DNA of 64,000 nt from Micromonospora haikouensis. GTDB lineage: Bacteria; Actinomycetota; Actinomycetes; Mycobacteriales; Micromonosporaceae. Numbering within the stretch: the first letter of the stretch is position 1; every line of letters starts with the position of its first letter. The stretch lies in contig NZ_FMCW01000003.1 in the NCBI RefSeq assembly GCF_900091595.1, positions 1-64,000 of the forward strand. Reading direction: 5' to 3'. The notes beneath the pieces were generated by a model, which ran no database searches, was not told the DNA's origin, and saw nothing but the letters and a program-made list of their open reading frames with translations. Position numbers and translations under genes: made by a program. Below, in pieces: positions 15,589 to 23,842 of this stretch.

Positions 15589-16076
15589 GCGGGGGCGGGG
15601 GCGGAGGCGCAGTCGCCGCAGGCGGAGGCTGCGGGCTCGGGGCGGGGGAGCATGAGGCGGGCGCCGGGGCCCTCGCCGGACAGCTTGTCGTCGGGGTTGT
15701 AGAGGACGCAGCGCTGCAACGACAGGCAGCCGCAGCCGATGCAGCCGTCGAGGTCGTCGCGGAGTTTGGTCATCAGGCGGATCTTCTCGCTGAGCCGGGC
15801 CCGCCAAGCGGCGGAGAGTTCGGCCCAGTCGGCCGCTGTGGGCGTGCGGGAGGCGGGCAGGGAGTCCAGCGCCTCGCGGATCTCCTCCAGCGAGACGCCG
15901 ACCTGCTGGGAAACGCGGATGAACGCGACCCGGCGCAGCTCGGTGCGGGCGTAGCGGCGCTGGTTGCCGCCGGTGCGGTCGGCCCGGATGAGGCCGAGGC
16001 GCTCGTAGTAGCGCAGCGCCGAGGGTGCGACCCCGCTGCGCGCGGCGAGCTGGCCGATGGTCAGGGATTCCTGCAT
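15585..16076 (-). CDS. soxR: Redox-sensitive MerR-family regulator SoxR
   Basis: A 163 aa regulator. Residues 5-75 are a MerR winged-helix domain (LTIGQLAARSGVAPSALRYYE), then comes a dimerisation coiled coil, then the SoxR [2Fe-2S] motif Cys112-x2-Cys115-x-Cys117-x5-Cys123 in GCIGCGCLSLQRC. In actinomycetes SoxR responds to redox-active compounds such as secreted quinones. The start at ATG 16076 is preferred, because the longer frame from 16106 would begin inside a palindrome that looks like its own operator. It is convergent with the quinone oxidoreductase. Confidence 0.92.
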   Translation of the reverse strand: MQESLTIGQLAARSGVAPSALRYYERLGLIRADRTGGNQRRYARTELRRVAFIRVSQQVGVSLEEIREALDSLPASRTPTAADWAELSAAWRARLSEKIRLMTKLRDDLDGCIGCGCLSLQRCVLYNPDDKLSGEGPGARLMLPRPEPAASACGDCASAPAPA

Positions 16077-16090
16077 CACGTCGCCTTGAA

Positions 16091-16106
16091 TTGAAGTGGA
16101 CTTCAA
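16091..16106. promoter_or_regulatory. SoxR-type palindrome upstream of soxR
   Basis: TTGAAGT-GG-ACTTCAA is a perfect 7+2+7 dyad 15 bases upstream of the soxR ATG. MerR-family regulators bind dyads between -35 and -10 elements. Autoregulation is inferred. Confidence 0.55.
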
Positions 16107-16163
16107 CTCGACCAGGCTAACGGCACGGCCCGCATGACCGCCAGCACGGCGGAGCCGTCGGGA

Positions 16164-16871
16164 TCAGTGCTGCGAGGCGCCCGCGGGGCGGCGGCGGGTG
16201 CGCTCCCGGCCGAGGATCCAGATCGCCTCGACGCCGTCCTTCCAGGTGATCTTCTTGCCCTCCTCGCGGCCCCGCGCGCGGTAGCTGATCGGCACCTCGT
16301 ACGGGCGGATGCGCCGGCGCAGCAGCTTGCCGGTCACCTCCGCCTCCATGCCGAAGCCCCGCGAGCGGATGTCGAGGGAACGGTAGAGCGCCACCGGCAT
16401 CAGCTTGAAGCAGGTCTCCAGGTCGCCGATGTACGAGTTGAACAGGACGTTGGCCGCCATGGTGACGCCCTTGTTGCCCATCACATACCAGAAGCTGTAG
16501 GCGCTGTGGCTGCCGAAGGTGCGATTGCCGTAGACCACCGTGGCGCGGCCGTCGAGCACCGGGTCGAGCAGCTTGGGGATGTCCTGCGGGTCGTACTCCA
16601 GGTCGGCGTCGAGGATGACCATGTATTCGCCCTCGGCGTTGTCGACCGCTGTCTTGATGGCCGCGCCCTTGCCGGCGTTACGCTGGTGGGTGATCACCCG
16701 CAGTCGCGCGTCGTCGGCGCGACCGAGGACCTCCCCGGTGCCGTCGCGGCTGCCGTCGTCGACCACGACCAGCTCGATCTCGCACGGATAGTCGACCGCC
16801 AGGGCCTGCTTGAGGGCATCCGCGATGCGTTCTTCCTCGTTGTAGACCGGCATGAGGATCGAGAGCTTCAC
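16164..16871 (-). CDS. Family 2 glycosyltransferase, dolichol-phosphate-mannose-synthase-like
   Basis: A 235 aa GT2 enzyme starting MKLSILMPVYNEEERI. Nucleotide-sugar binding is shown by LVVVDDGSRDGT and VILDADLEYDP (DxD-like), and ITHQRNAGKGAAIKTA and FGMEAEVTGKLLRRRIRPYEVPI are typical of polyprenyl-phosphate mannosyl/glucosyl transferases. No membrane segments are seen, so it would act at the cytoplasmic face. Such enzymes load a lipid carrier that GT-C or GT39 membrane enzymes use, and the next gene (divergent, 16996) is one of those. GTG 16871 is chosen for the GGAG upstream. Confidence 0.82.
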   Translation of the reverse strand: MKLSILMPVYNEEERIADALKQALAVDYPCEIELVVVDDGSRDGTGEVLGRADDARLRVITHQRNAGKGAAIKTAVDNAEGEYMVILDADLEYDPQDIPKLLDPVLDGRATVVYGNRTFGSHSAYSFWYVMGNKGVTMAANVLFNSYIGDLETCFKLMPVALYRSLDIRSRGFGMEAEVTGKLLRRRIRPYEVPISYRARGREEGKKITWKDGVEAIWILGRERTRRRPAGASQH

Positions 16872-16995
16872 GGGAATCTCCACGGTGGCGGCGACACGTC
16901 CGGCCTAGCCTAGCTTGGCAGCTCAGCGCGGCGGGGTGCAGCACCGCCGGGCGTCGGGCTCGGCGCGTTCAGCCGGATGGTGTTTACTTCGCGCC

Positions 16996-19254
16996 ATGTC
17001 GGCAGCCGGCTCCCTGCTCGTGGCGGCCCCGCTCGTCGCCGTCCTGTCCCTCGCCGTGGCGCTGCGCCCCGCCCGGCCGGACACCGTCGCCCCGCTGCGC
17101 CTCGCCGTGGTCCGGGCCGCGGTGGTCACCGGCGCGTTCGCGGTGCTGACCGTGGAGCTGCTCGGCGCGTTGCGCCTGCTGACCCTGCCCGCGTTCGCGG
17201 TCGCGTGGCTGGTCTTCGTCGCCGCCACCGTGACGGCGGCGGGCTGGCGACGCCGCCGCACCGCCGCACCGACCTGGTCCGGCGCCGCCCGGGACCTGGC
17301 CGCCGTCCGGGCCCGGCTGGCGGACCGATGGCGTACGGCCGGGCGGGGCGAGCGCCTGCTCGCCGGCACGGTCGGCGGGCTCGTCCTGGTGGAGCTGCTG
17401 ATCGCGCTGCTCGCCGAGCCGAACAACTTCGACTCGCAGACGTACCACCTGCCGAAGGTGGAGCACTGGGTGGCCCAGGGCAGCCTGGAGTTCTGGCCCA
17501 CCGCGATCCACCGGCAGGTGACCATCCCGCCCGGTGCGGAGTACCTGCTGCTGCACCTGCGCCTGTTCACCGGCGGCGACGCGCTGCACAACCTGGTCCA
17601 GTGGGCCGCCGGGGTGGGCTGCCTGCTGGCCGTCGCCCGGATCGCGGCGCAGCTCGGCGGGGGGCGGCGGGCCCAGCTCCTCACCGCGTTCGTGCTGGGC
17701 ACCACGCCCATGGTGGTGCTCCAGGCGACGAGCACCCAGACCGACCTGGTCTGCGCCGCCTGGGTGGCCTGCGTGGCGACCCTCGCCCTGGACGGGCTGC
17801 GCCGCCGGGCCGGGGTCGGCACGCTGCTGCTGCTCGGCGCGGCGACGGGACTGACCGCGGTGACGAAGACCAGCGGCCTGATCGGCGTCGGCCCGCTGCT
17901 GCTGCTCTGGGGGATCGGCCAGCTCCGGCTGGCGTACCTCGACGGGATCGTGCGGGGCGCGGACCGCGACCGGCGGGCCGGGGCCAGGGTCGACGGACCG
18001 GCCCGGCCGGCCCTGGTCGGCGCGGGTCGCGTCGGTCTGCCGACCGGCGGGGCCGACCCGGTGGCCCCGCCCGCAGCGGACGACGTCGCCCGGCCGGGGG
18101 CGGGCGGCGGCGCGCCGGAGCCGCCGGGGTCCCGCGCGGGCGGCGTGGCCCGGACGGTGGCCGGCTCCGTGCTGGTGGTGCTGGTGGCCCTGCTGGTGGT
18201 CGGCCCGTTCCTGGCCCGCGTGCAGGCGGAGTTCGGGCACCCGTTGGGGCCGCCGCGGCTGCGCGAGTCCATCCCGATGGAACGGCACGACCCGCCGTCG
18301 GTCCTGGTCAACGCCCTGCGGATCGGGCACACCGCGCTGGACACGCCGCTCGCGCCGGTGCGGGCGGGCACCGCCGAGGCGATCATGGCCGGGGCGCGGG
18401 CGATCGGCGTGGACCCGCAGGACCGGGCCATCACCTTCGGCCGGGAGACCTTCCCGGTGCCGTCCTGGTATCCCGACGAGGACCGGGTGGCGTTCCCGCT
18501 GGCCGGCACGCTGGCGCTGATCGGCGCGGCGCTGGCGCTGGCCCGGCCGGCCCGGGTCAGCCCGACGGCGGCCGGCGCCCTGCGCGGGTACGCGATCGTG
18601 GTGGTGACGGCCGTCGCGCTGCACACCGCGATGATCAAGTGGCAGCCGTGGGGGAACCGGCTGCTGCTGTACGCCCTGGTCCTGGCGGCCCCGCTCGCCG
18701 GGCTCTGGCTGGACTCGCTCTTCCGCCGCCGGCTGGCGTCGGAGTCGGAGTCGGAGTCCGCGAGCGGCTCCTCCTCCGCCCCGGGCCGCCGGCGGTCGGT
18801 GGCGGTCGGACTGGCGGTCGCGATGCTGGCCGGGTCCGCGCTGGCCGGCGTTCTCGCCCTGTCGTACGGCTTCCCGCGCCGGCTGGTCGGGGCCGGCTCG
18901 GTCTTCACCACCTCGGAGTGGGACACCCGCTTCCTGCGCCGGCCGCAGTGGGCCGACGAGTTCCGGGCGGCGGCCGACGCGGTCCGGGCCAGCGGTGCGC
19001 GGCGGGTCGGGCTGGTGCAGCAGAACGACAACTGGGAGTACCCGTGGTGGCTCCTGCTGCGCGACGCCGACGGCCGGCCGCCCGAGCTGGTGGCGCTCCA
19101 GTCGGTGCTGCCGGACCGGCCGCCGGCCGACCCCGCCTCGACGGACGCGATCGTCTGCACCGGCACCCGGAAGGTCTGCGCCGACCTGGTGCCCGCCGGC
19201 TGGACGCTGACCTGGCGGGGCTACGTCGGATACGCCCTGCCGCCTCTCACTTGA
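16996..19254 (+). CDS. GT39-like polytopic membrane glycosyltransferase
   Basis: A 752 aa integral membrane protein with roughly twelve hydrophobic segments. The first extracytoplasmic loop contains EPNNFDSQTYHLPKVEHWVAQGSLEFWPT, the acidic loop characteristic of lipid-phosphosugar-dependent glycosyltransferases. Between segments there is a Pro/Gly-rich insertion (about 330-395) and a Ser/Glu repeat (SESESESASGSS). The donor is probably a polyprenyl-phosphate sugar made by the GT2 at 16164, which is transcribed divergently from about 125 bases away. The ATG at 16996 has no clear ribosome-binding site, so it may be leaderless. It overlaps the convergent lipoprotein gene by eight bases. Confidence 0.7.
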   Translation: MSAAGSLLVAAPLVAVLSLAVALRPARPDTVAPLRLAVVRAAVVTGAFAVLTVELLGALRLLTLPAFAVAWLVFVAATVTAAGWRRRRTAAPTWSGAARDLAAVRARLADRWRTAGRGERLLAGTVGGLVLVELLIALLAEPNNFDSQTYHLPKVEHWVAQGSLEFWPTAIHRQVTIPPGAEYLLLHLRLFTGGDALHNLVQWAAGVGCLLAVARIAAQLGGGRRAQLLTAFVLGTTPMVVLQATSTQTDLVCAAWVACVATLALDGLRRRAGVGTLLLLGAATGLTAVTKTSGLIGVGPLLLLWGIGQLRLAYLDGIVRGADRDRRAGARVDGPARPALVGAGRVGLPTGGADPVAPPAADDVARPGAGGGAPEPPGSRAGGVARTVAGSVLVVLVALLVVGPFLARVQAEFGHPLGPPRLRESIPMERHDPPSVLVNALRIGHTALDTPLAPVRAGTAEAIMAGARAIGVDPQDRAITFGRETFPVPSWYPDEDRVAFPLAGTLALIGAALALARPARVSPTAAGALRGYAIVVVTAVALHTAMIKWQPWGNRLLLYALVLAAPLAGLWLDSLFRRRLASESESESASGSSSAPGRRRSVAVGLAVAMLAGSALAGVLALSYGFPRRLVGAGSVFTTSEWDTRFLRRPQWADEFRAAADAVRASGARRVGLVQQNDNWEYPWWLLLRDADGRPPELVALQSVLPDRPPADPASTDAIVCTGTRKVCADLVPAGWTLTWRGYVGYALPPLT

Positions 19255-19864
19255 GCAGGACGAGCCGGGCCTTGGCGGCGTCGCCGTCCTTCGCGCCGGC
19301 CACGCCGACCGTCGCGCCGACCCGCACCGCCTCCGGCTGGATCGTCTTGCGCCGCTCGACCACCCGCAGGTCGTCGCCGAAGGTCCACGTCATCGTGAAC
19401 CCGTCGGTTGACTTCACGGTCATCGAGTCCCCGTCGATCGCGGTGACCTCGCCGCGCTGCACGGCGACGGTCCTCGTGCCACCGTCCTTCGTGCCCACCA
19501 CGACCTCGCCGTGCAGGGTGTTCTTCTTCCGCAGCAGCACCCGCGCCTGCCGGCGCTTGCGCCACTCCTGCGCCCGCTCGCCCCGCCGCTCCTTCGCGTC
19601 GGGCTCGCCGCTGGCCGGCGCGGGCGCGCCCGGCTGTGTCGAGCCCGAGCCGGCCGGGGCCGGGGCGGCCACCAGGTCGAGGTCGCCCGGGTCGAAGCCC
19701 AGCGCGGTGAGCGCCTGTCCCTCCGCGCCCAGCGCGGCGGACACGTCGACCGCGACCTCCTTGGAGGCGTCCTGCGCCACCTGCGCCGGCCCGCAGCCGG
19801 TGACGCCCAGGGCGGCCGCCGCGAGCAGCGAGGTGGCGACGACCGCGAATCCGTGACGTGCCAT
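19247..19864 (-). CDS. Lipoprotein with C-terminal DUF5666-like domain
   Basis: A 205 aa protein with a signal peptide ending in a lipobox (LGVTGC, Cys24), so it would be anchored to the outer face of the membrane. A Pro/Ala/Gly linker and a basic stretch (KERRGERAQEWRKRRQAR) precede a beta-rich C-terminus (TLHGEVVVGTKDGGTRTVAVQRGEVTAID), where two small OB-like repeats resemble DUF5666. It lies just past the histidine kinase gene. A 30-base motif shared with the promoter region of the response regulator lies in front of it (19918-19949), so it is a probable direct target of that two-component system. Confidence 0.7.
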   Translation of the reverse strand: MARHGFAVVATSLLAAAALGVTGCGPAQVAQDASKEVAVDVSAALGAEGQALTALGFDPGDLDLVAAPAPAGSGSTQPGAPAPASGEPDAKERRGERAQEWRKRRQARVLLRKKNTLHGEVVVGTKDGGTRTVAVQRGEVTAIDGDSMTVKSTDGFTMTWTFGDDLRVVERRKTIQPEAVRVGATVGVAGAKDGDAAKARLVLLK

Positions 19865-19917
19865 CGTGGTATCCCTCTCGTCGGTGAGGGTCCCAGCGTC
19901 CCGCCCCGGTGCTCAGG

Positions 19918-19949
19918 GGGCGTCAGCGCGATGTTCGGGTCAGGTAAGG
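19918..19949. promoter_or_regulatory. Two-component-system binding-site candidate, site A
   Basis: GGGCGTCAG, a 4-base spacer, then ATGTTCGGGTCAGGTAAGG. The same arrangement, with 18 of 19 bases identical in the second block, recurs at 22122-22152. Site A overlaps the last codons of the histidine kinase gene and ends about 55 bases before the lipoprotein start, on its promoter side. Confidence 0.55.
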
Positions 19950-21401
19950 GTCGGCCGGCAGCCGCACGGTGAACGCCGCGCCGCCCTCGGCGGCGTGACC
20001 GGCGGCGATCTCCCCTCCCAGCCGGCGGACCAGCCCGGCGGCGAGCGCCAGCCCGAGGCCGCTGCCGACCTTGCGTACCCCCCGGTAGCGCGCGTGCAGC
20101 GCACCCCGGTCGAACGCCACCGCCAGGTCGTCGTCGGTGAAGCCGGGGCCGCCGTCGCGCACCTCCAGGATCCCACCGGCCGCCGGGTCGGCTCCGGCGG
20201 GCCGGGCCGCGAGCACCACCGGCGCACCCGGGGGTACGACCCGCAGCGCGTTCTCCAGCAGCCCGTCGACCACCTGCCGGATGCGCCCCGGATCGGTGTA
20301 CGCGGGCACCACGCCGTCGGGGATCTCCATGCGGAACGTCACCCCCACCGCCGCGCAGCGGTCGGCCCAGGTGTGTTCCGCGTCGGCGGCCAGCCGGGCC
20401 AGGTCGACCGGCACCGGTTCGAGGGGGAAGTCGGCGGCCTCCAGCCGGGCCAACGCGAGCAGGTCGCGGACCAGCCGGTCCAGGTGCTCGGCCTCGGCCA
20501 GCATGGTGCGCCCGGTGCGCGGCGTGTCGTCCGCGTCGATCACCCCGTCGGCCAGCGCCTCGGCGTACCCGCGGATGGCGGTGAGCGGGGTGCGCAGCTC
20601 GTGGGAGACGGAGAGCAGGAACTCCCGCTGCCGGTCCTCGCTGGTGGCCAGCGCGGCGGCGAGCCCGTTCAGGGCCAGGGCCAGCTCGGCGACCTCGTCG
20701 GGTGGCTCGACCGGAACCCGCACGGCCCGGTCACCGGCGCTGAGCCGGGCGGCGGCGGTCGCGGCGACGCGGATCGGGCGGGCCAGCCGGCGGGCCAGCA
20801 GCATCCCGGCCGCCAGGCCGGCGGCCAGCCCGGCGAGCAGCGGCAGCCAGAGGCCCCGGACGACCCGCCCCCACAGGCCGGGGGTGGCGGGCCGGGTCAG
20901 CACCACGCCGTCCCCGCCGGCCAGCGGTCGCCCCTCGACCAGGGCGCGCTCGCCGGAGACCAGCCGCCGGCCGGAGACGGTGTTGCCGGCGGCGACCCGG
21001 TTGACGACCTGCCGGGGCAGGCCGGCGTGGTCCACCGTGCCGGCGCGGATCACGTACACGGAGATGTCCTGCTCCTGGAGCTGGCGGATCAACCGTTCGC
21101 CCGCCGCGTCCCGCTGCCTCGGGGCCCGCACGCGCAGCACGTCGGCGGCGAGCCGCGCCTGTGCCGCGAGCGCCTCCTGGTCGCGTCGCTCCTGCCCGCG
21201 CACCGCCAGCGGGACCGCGACGAGCGCGGTGACCAGCACCGAGACGAGGGCGACCGCGCAGGTGACGAGCACCGCGCGGGCCGTGAGGGTACGCCCGGGG
21301 CGACGCCGGCGCGGGCCGGCCGGACGCGGGCCGATCACCGGCAGCGCGACGGTGGGCTGGGCCGGCACGGACTCCCCCGGCGTCGCCGGTCGGTCAGCCA
21401 T
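19923..21401 (-). CDS. Sensor histidine kinase
   Basis: A 492 aa membrane sensor. Residues 38-60 are the first membrane helix, about 60-155 an extracytoplasmic sensor region, and LWLPLLAGLAAGLAAGMLLARRLARPI is the second helix leading into a HAMP domain. The H-box is FLLSVSHELRTPLTAIRGY, followed by the N-box (LLENALRVVPPG), the G-box ILEVRDGGPGF and GSGLGLALAAGLV. All catalytic blocks are present. The start codon overlaps the end of the response regulator by eight bases, so the two are translationally coupled. Confidence 0.9.
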   Translation of the reverse strand: MADRPATPGESVPAQPTVALPVIGPRPAGPRRRRPGRTLTARAVLVTCAVALVSVLVTALVAVPLAVRGQERRDQEALAAQARLAADVLRVRAPRQRDAAGERLIRQLQEQDISVYVIRAGTVDHAGLPRQVVNRVAAGNTVSGRRLVSGERALVEGRPLAGGDGVVLTRPATPGLWGRVVRGLWLPLLAGLAAGLAAGMLLARRLARPIRVAATAAARLSAGDRAVRVPVEPPDEVAELALALNGLAAALATSEDRQREFLLSVSHELRTPLTAIRGYAEALADGVIDADDTPRTGRTMLAEAEHLDRLVRDLLALARLEAADFPLEPVPVDLARLAADAEHTWADRCAAVGVTFRMEIPDGVVPAYTDPGRIRQVVDGLLENALRVVPPGAPVVLAARPAGADPAAGGILEVRDGGPGFTDDDLAVAFDRGALHARYRGVRKVGSGLGLALAAGLVRRLGGEIAAGHAAEGGAAFTVRLPADPYLTRTSR

Positions 21402-22089
21402 CGGCGGCGTACCCGACGCCCCGGTGCGTGCGGATCACCCCGGCCGCCCCGCCCAGCTTCGCCCGGACCTGCGCCACGTGCACGTCGACGGTGCGGGTGC
21501 CGGAGTGGGCCGCGTAGCCCCAGACGCCGGCCAGCAACTCCTCGCGGGTGAAGACCCGGCCGGGGCGGGCCATCAGGTGCGCGAGCAGGTCGAACTCGGT
21601 CGAGGTGAGCTGCACCGACTCGCCGGACACGGTCACCGTGCGGCGGGTCGGGTCGAGGGTGACCGGGCCGACCGTCCGGGGCCGCTCGACGCCCTCCGGC
21701 ACGCCCGCCGTGCGGCGCAGCACCGCCCGGACCCGGGCCACCAGCTCGCGCGGGCTGAACGGCTTCGTCACGTAGTCGTCCGCGCCCAGCTCCAGACCGA
21801 TGATGCGGTCCACCTCGTCGTCGCGCGCGGTGAGGAAGAGCACCGGCGTCCAGTCGCCGGCCTCGCGCAGCCGCCGGCAGATCTCGGTGCCGGCGAGCCC
21901 CGGCAGGGCGATGTCCAGGACACAGGCGACCGGGCGCAGCCGGCGGGCGGCGGACAGCCCCGCCGCGCCGTCGCGTTCCAGGTGGACGCCGAAACCGTCC
22001 CGCGTCAGGTAGAGCCGAACCAGCTCGGCGATCGCCGGCTCGTCCTCGACGACGAGGACCAGCCCGCGCTGCGGTGCGTCGACGGTCAC
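21394..22089 (-). CDS. OmpR/PhoB-family response regulator
   Basis: A 231 aa regulator. The receiver domain has VVEDEPAI (acidic pocket), ACVLDIALPGL with the phosphoacceptor Asp, FLTARDDEVD and ADDYVTKPFSPREL (the conserved Lys). The C-terminal winged helix includes LTSTEFDLLAHLMARPGRVFTREELL and GTRTVDVHVAQVRAKLG. GTG 22089 (MTVDAPQRG) is chosen; GTG 22110 is an in-frame alternative, and neither has a strong ribosome-binding site. A 30-base motif at 22122-22152, repeated before the lipoprotein gene, suggests autoregulation. Confidence 0.9.
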   Translation of the reverse strand: MTVDAPQRGLVLVVEDEPAIAELVRLYLTRDGFGVHLERDGAAGLSAARRLRPVACVLDIALPGLAGTEICRRLREAGDWTPVLFLTARDDEVDRIIGLELGADDYVTKPFSPRELVARVRAVLRRTAGVPEGVERPRTVGPVTLDPTRRTVTVSGESVQLTSTEFDLLAHLMARPGRVFTREELLAGVWGYAAHSGTRTVDVHVAQVRAKLGGAAGVIRTHRGVGYAADG

Positions 22090-22121
22090 CGGACCATGAT
22101 TGCCGACCACCGCCCGACGGA

Positions 22122-22152
22122 GGGCGTCAGGACATGTTCGGATCAGGTAAGG
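22122..22152. promoter_or_regulatory. Two-component-system binding-site candidate, site B
   Basis: GGGCGTCAG, a 3-base spacer, then ATGTTCGGATCAGGTAAGG, which is nearly identical to site A at 19918-19949. It lies 33 bases upstream of the response regulator start, where a -35 region would be expected. Confidence 0.55.
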
Positions 22153-22158
22153 ACCCGA

Positions 22159-22668
22159 TCAGTGCACCACGACGGGCCGGAACGCGGCCCCCCGGGCCGC
22201 GGTCGGCGCGTCGCCGATGGCGGCCACCACCCGCTCCCGCGAGCTGCGCAGCCGGGTGCTGAACGCGTGGTGCAGCAGCGCGTCGAGCTGCCACACCTGC
22301 CTCGGGTGCGGGACGCGGATGACGAACCGTTCGCGCACGCCGTCGATGGCCGTGGCGGCCAGCTCGACCGCCGGCTGACGCGGGTCGGCGCTCCAGGTGA
22401 CGTCGCTCAGCTCGCCCAGCTCGGCGTTGAGGTGCAGGCGGAGCCGGTGCAGCACCCGGGTCTGCCGGGTGACCACGAGCCGGCGGTGGGTGAGCAGCAG
22501 CAGGTATTCGCCGGCCGCCCGGTCGGGTCGGCCGCACCGGGCGACCAGGACGCTGGCGTCGCCGGCGCCGACGCAGCGGCGGAAGACCGGCACGTGCCGG
22601 CTGACGGCCTGCACGGCCAGCCCGGTCTCGGCGGCGGCCGGAAGGAACGTGCGGGAGAAGACGTCCAT
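22159..22668 (-). CDS. Hypothetical soluble protein
   Basis: A 169 aa protein with no signal peptide or membrane segment. Beta-type segments such as EYLLLLTHRRLVVTRQTRVLHRL and ERFVIRVPHPRQVWQLDALLHHAF suggest a PH-like fold of the kind found in many actinobacterial orphan proteins, but the match is only by pattern. The C-terminus (GAAFRPVVVH) faces the two-component operon, separated from it by site B. It is transcribed in the same direction as the phosphotransferase upstream of it. Confidence 0.6.
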   Translation of the reverse strand: MDVFSRTFLPAAAETGLAVQAVSRHVPVFRRCVGAGDASVLVARCGRPDRAAGEYLLLLTHRRLVVTRQTRVLHRLRLHLNAELGELSDVTWSADPRQPAVELAATAIDGVRERFVIRVPHPRQVWQLDALLHHAFSTRLRSSRERVVAAIGDAPTAARGAAFRPVVVH

Positions 22669-22749
22669 GACGTGACCAACGAGCCCGCCCCGCGCCTGAT
22701 ATGGGCAACCGCCAATCTACGGAACTTCCACGCGCGGGGTGGACGACTG

Positions 22750-23784
22750 TCAGAGGCGGTCGGGTTCGAACAGCTCGGCGAGCCAGCCGGGGACCGCCTC
22801 GGCGTACTCGGCGCGGGCCGGGTCCGGCGTGCTCAGCGCGCGCCGCCAGGACAGCGCCCGGCTGACCTTGGTCACCGTGACCGCGAGAGCGGCCGCCTCC
22901 CGCAGGTCGGCCCGGTCGTGCCGGTCGGTCCACGGTTCGAGGTACGCATCGCGCAGCCGCAGCAGCACCGGGTCGCCGTCGGGCAGCTCGAAGGAGTGCG
23001 CCACGGAGTTCAGGGTCACCAGCAGCGTGCCGAACGGGTGGGCGACGGAGGCGTCCCCCCAGTCGAAGAAGCGGTGGTCGGCGGCGAACACGTTGCCGTC
23101 GTGCAGGTCGTCGTGCTGCACGCTGGCGGGCACCCCGGACGCGGCCAGCCGGCGGCAGCGGTCGGCGTACTCGGGCAGGAACGCCCGCAGCCGCGCCGAC
23201 GTCTCGGGGGTGAGGCCGCCCTGCGCGCCGAGGAGCAGGGCGTCGGGGTCGTCGAGCAGCCCGGCGAGGAGGGCGGGCAGCGCCTCGGGGCGGTGGTCCG
23301 GCACCCCGAGGGCCAGCAGCTCGCCGACCCGGGGCGCGACGGCGCGCTGGAACGCCGCGTACCGGGGGAGGACACGTTCCCAGACGGCCGGGTCGCGGTG
23401 CCGGGCGAGCGCGTCGCGCAGGGTCTCGCCGCCGTCGGGCAGCAGCGACCATCCCAGGTCGGCGTCGACCGCCACCGGGTCGGGCACCCGGCCGGGGGCG
23501 ATCCGGGCCAGCGCGCCGAGCAGCCCGGCCTCGAAGCGGGTGCCGGCATTGTTGGCCTTGAACCAGTACGGGCCGGCGTCGGTGGGCACCCGCCACACCA
23601 GCGACCAGGGCCGGAGGCGGGATTCCACCGGCCCGGTGACCCGACGGCCGACCCGGTCGAGCTGCCCGGCGACCCAGTCGTGGGCGCGGGCCTGCCAGCC
23701 CGGGTCGGCCCAGTCGGTGGACGGCGTCGGTGCACCGGCGGGCGGGGTCAGCGCGTCGGCGTGGGGCGTCGGTGCGTTGGTCAC
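22750..23784 (-). CDS. APH-family phosphotransferase
   Basis: A 344 aa kinase-like protein. WFKANNAGTRFEAGLL provides the Lys/Glu nucleotide-binding pair. VQHDDLHDGNVF is the Brenner-type catalytic loop (HDDLHxxN), and FFDWGDASVAHPFG contains the metal-binding Asp. The family phosphorylates small molecules such as aminoglycosides, homoserine or choline. The substrate cannot be deduced, and no resistance role should be assumed. The start at GTG 23784 has a weak ribosome-binding site. Neighbours on both sides are unrelated metabolic genes. Confidence 0.78.
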   Translation of the reverse strand: MTNAPTPHADALTPPAGAPTPSTDWADPGWQARAHDWVAGQLDRVGRRVTGPVESRLRPWSLVWRVPTDAGPYWFKANNAGTRFEAGLLGALARIAPGRVPDPVAVDADLGWSLLPDGGETLRDALARHRDPAVWERVLPRYAAFQRAVAPRVGELLALGVPDHRPEALPALLAGLLDDPDALLLGAQGGLTPETSARLRAFLPEYADRCRRLAASGVPASVQHDDLHDGNVFAADHRFFDWGDASVAHPFGTLLVTLNSVAHSFELPDGDPVLLRLRDAYLEPWTDRHDRADLREAAALAVTVTKVSRALSWRRALSTPDPARAEYAEAVPGWLAELFEPDRL

Positions 23785-23842
23785 GGTGGGCAGGGTAGGC
23801 AGCGCCGTGCCGGCCGGCGAGGGGTTTTCCCCGCCCGCCCGC

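Noticed and set aside
22750..23784. Aminoglycoside-resistance call for the phosphotransferase
   Set aside because: The fold is shared by many small-molecule kinases, and no specific resistance signature is visible.
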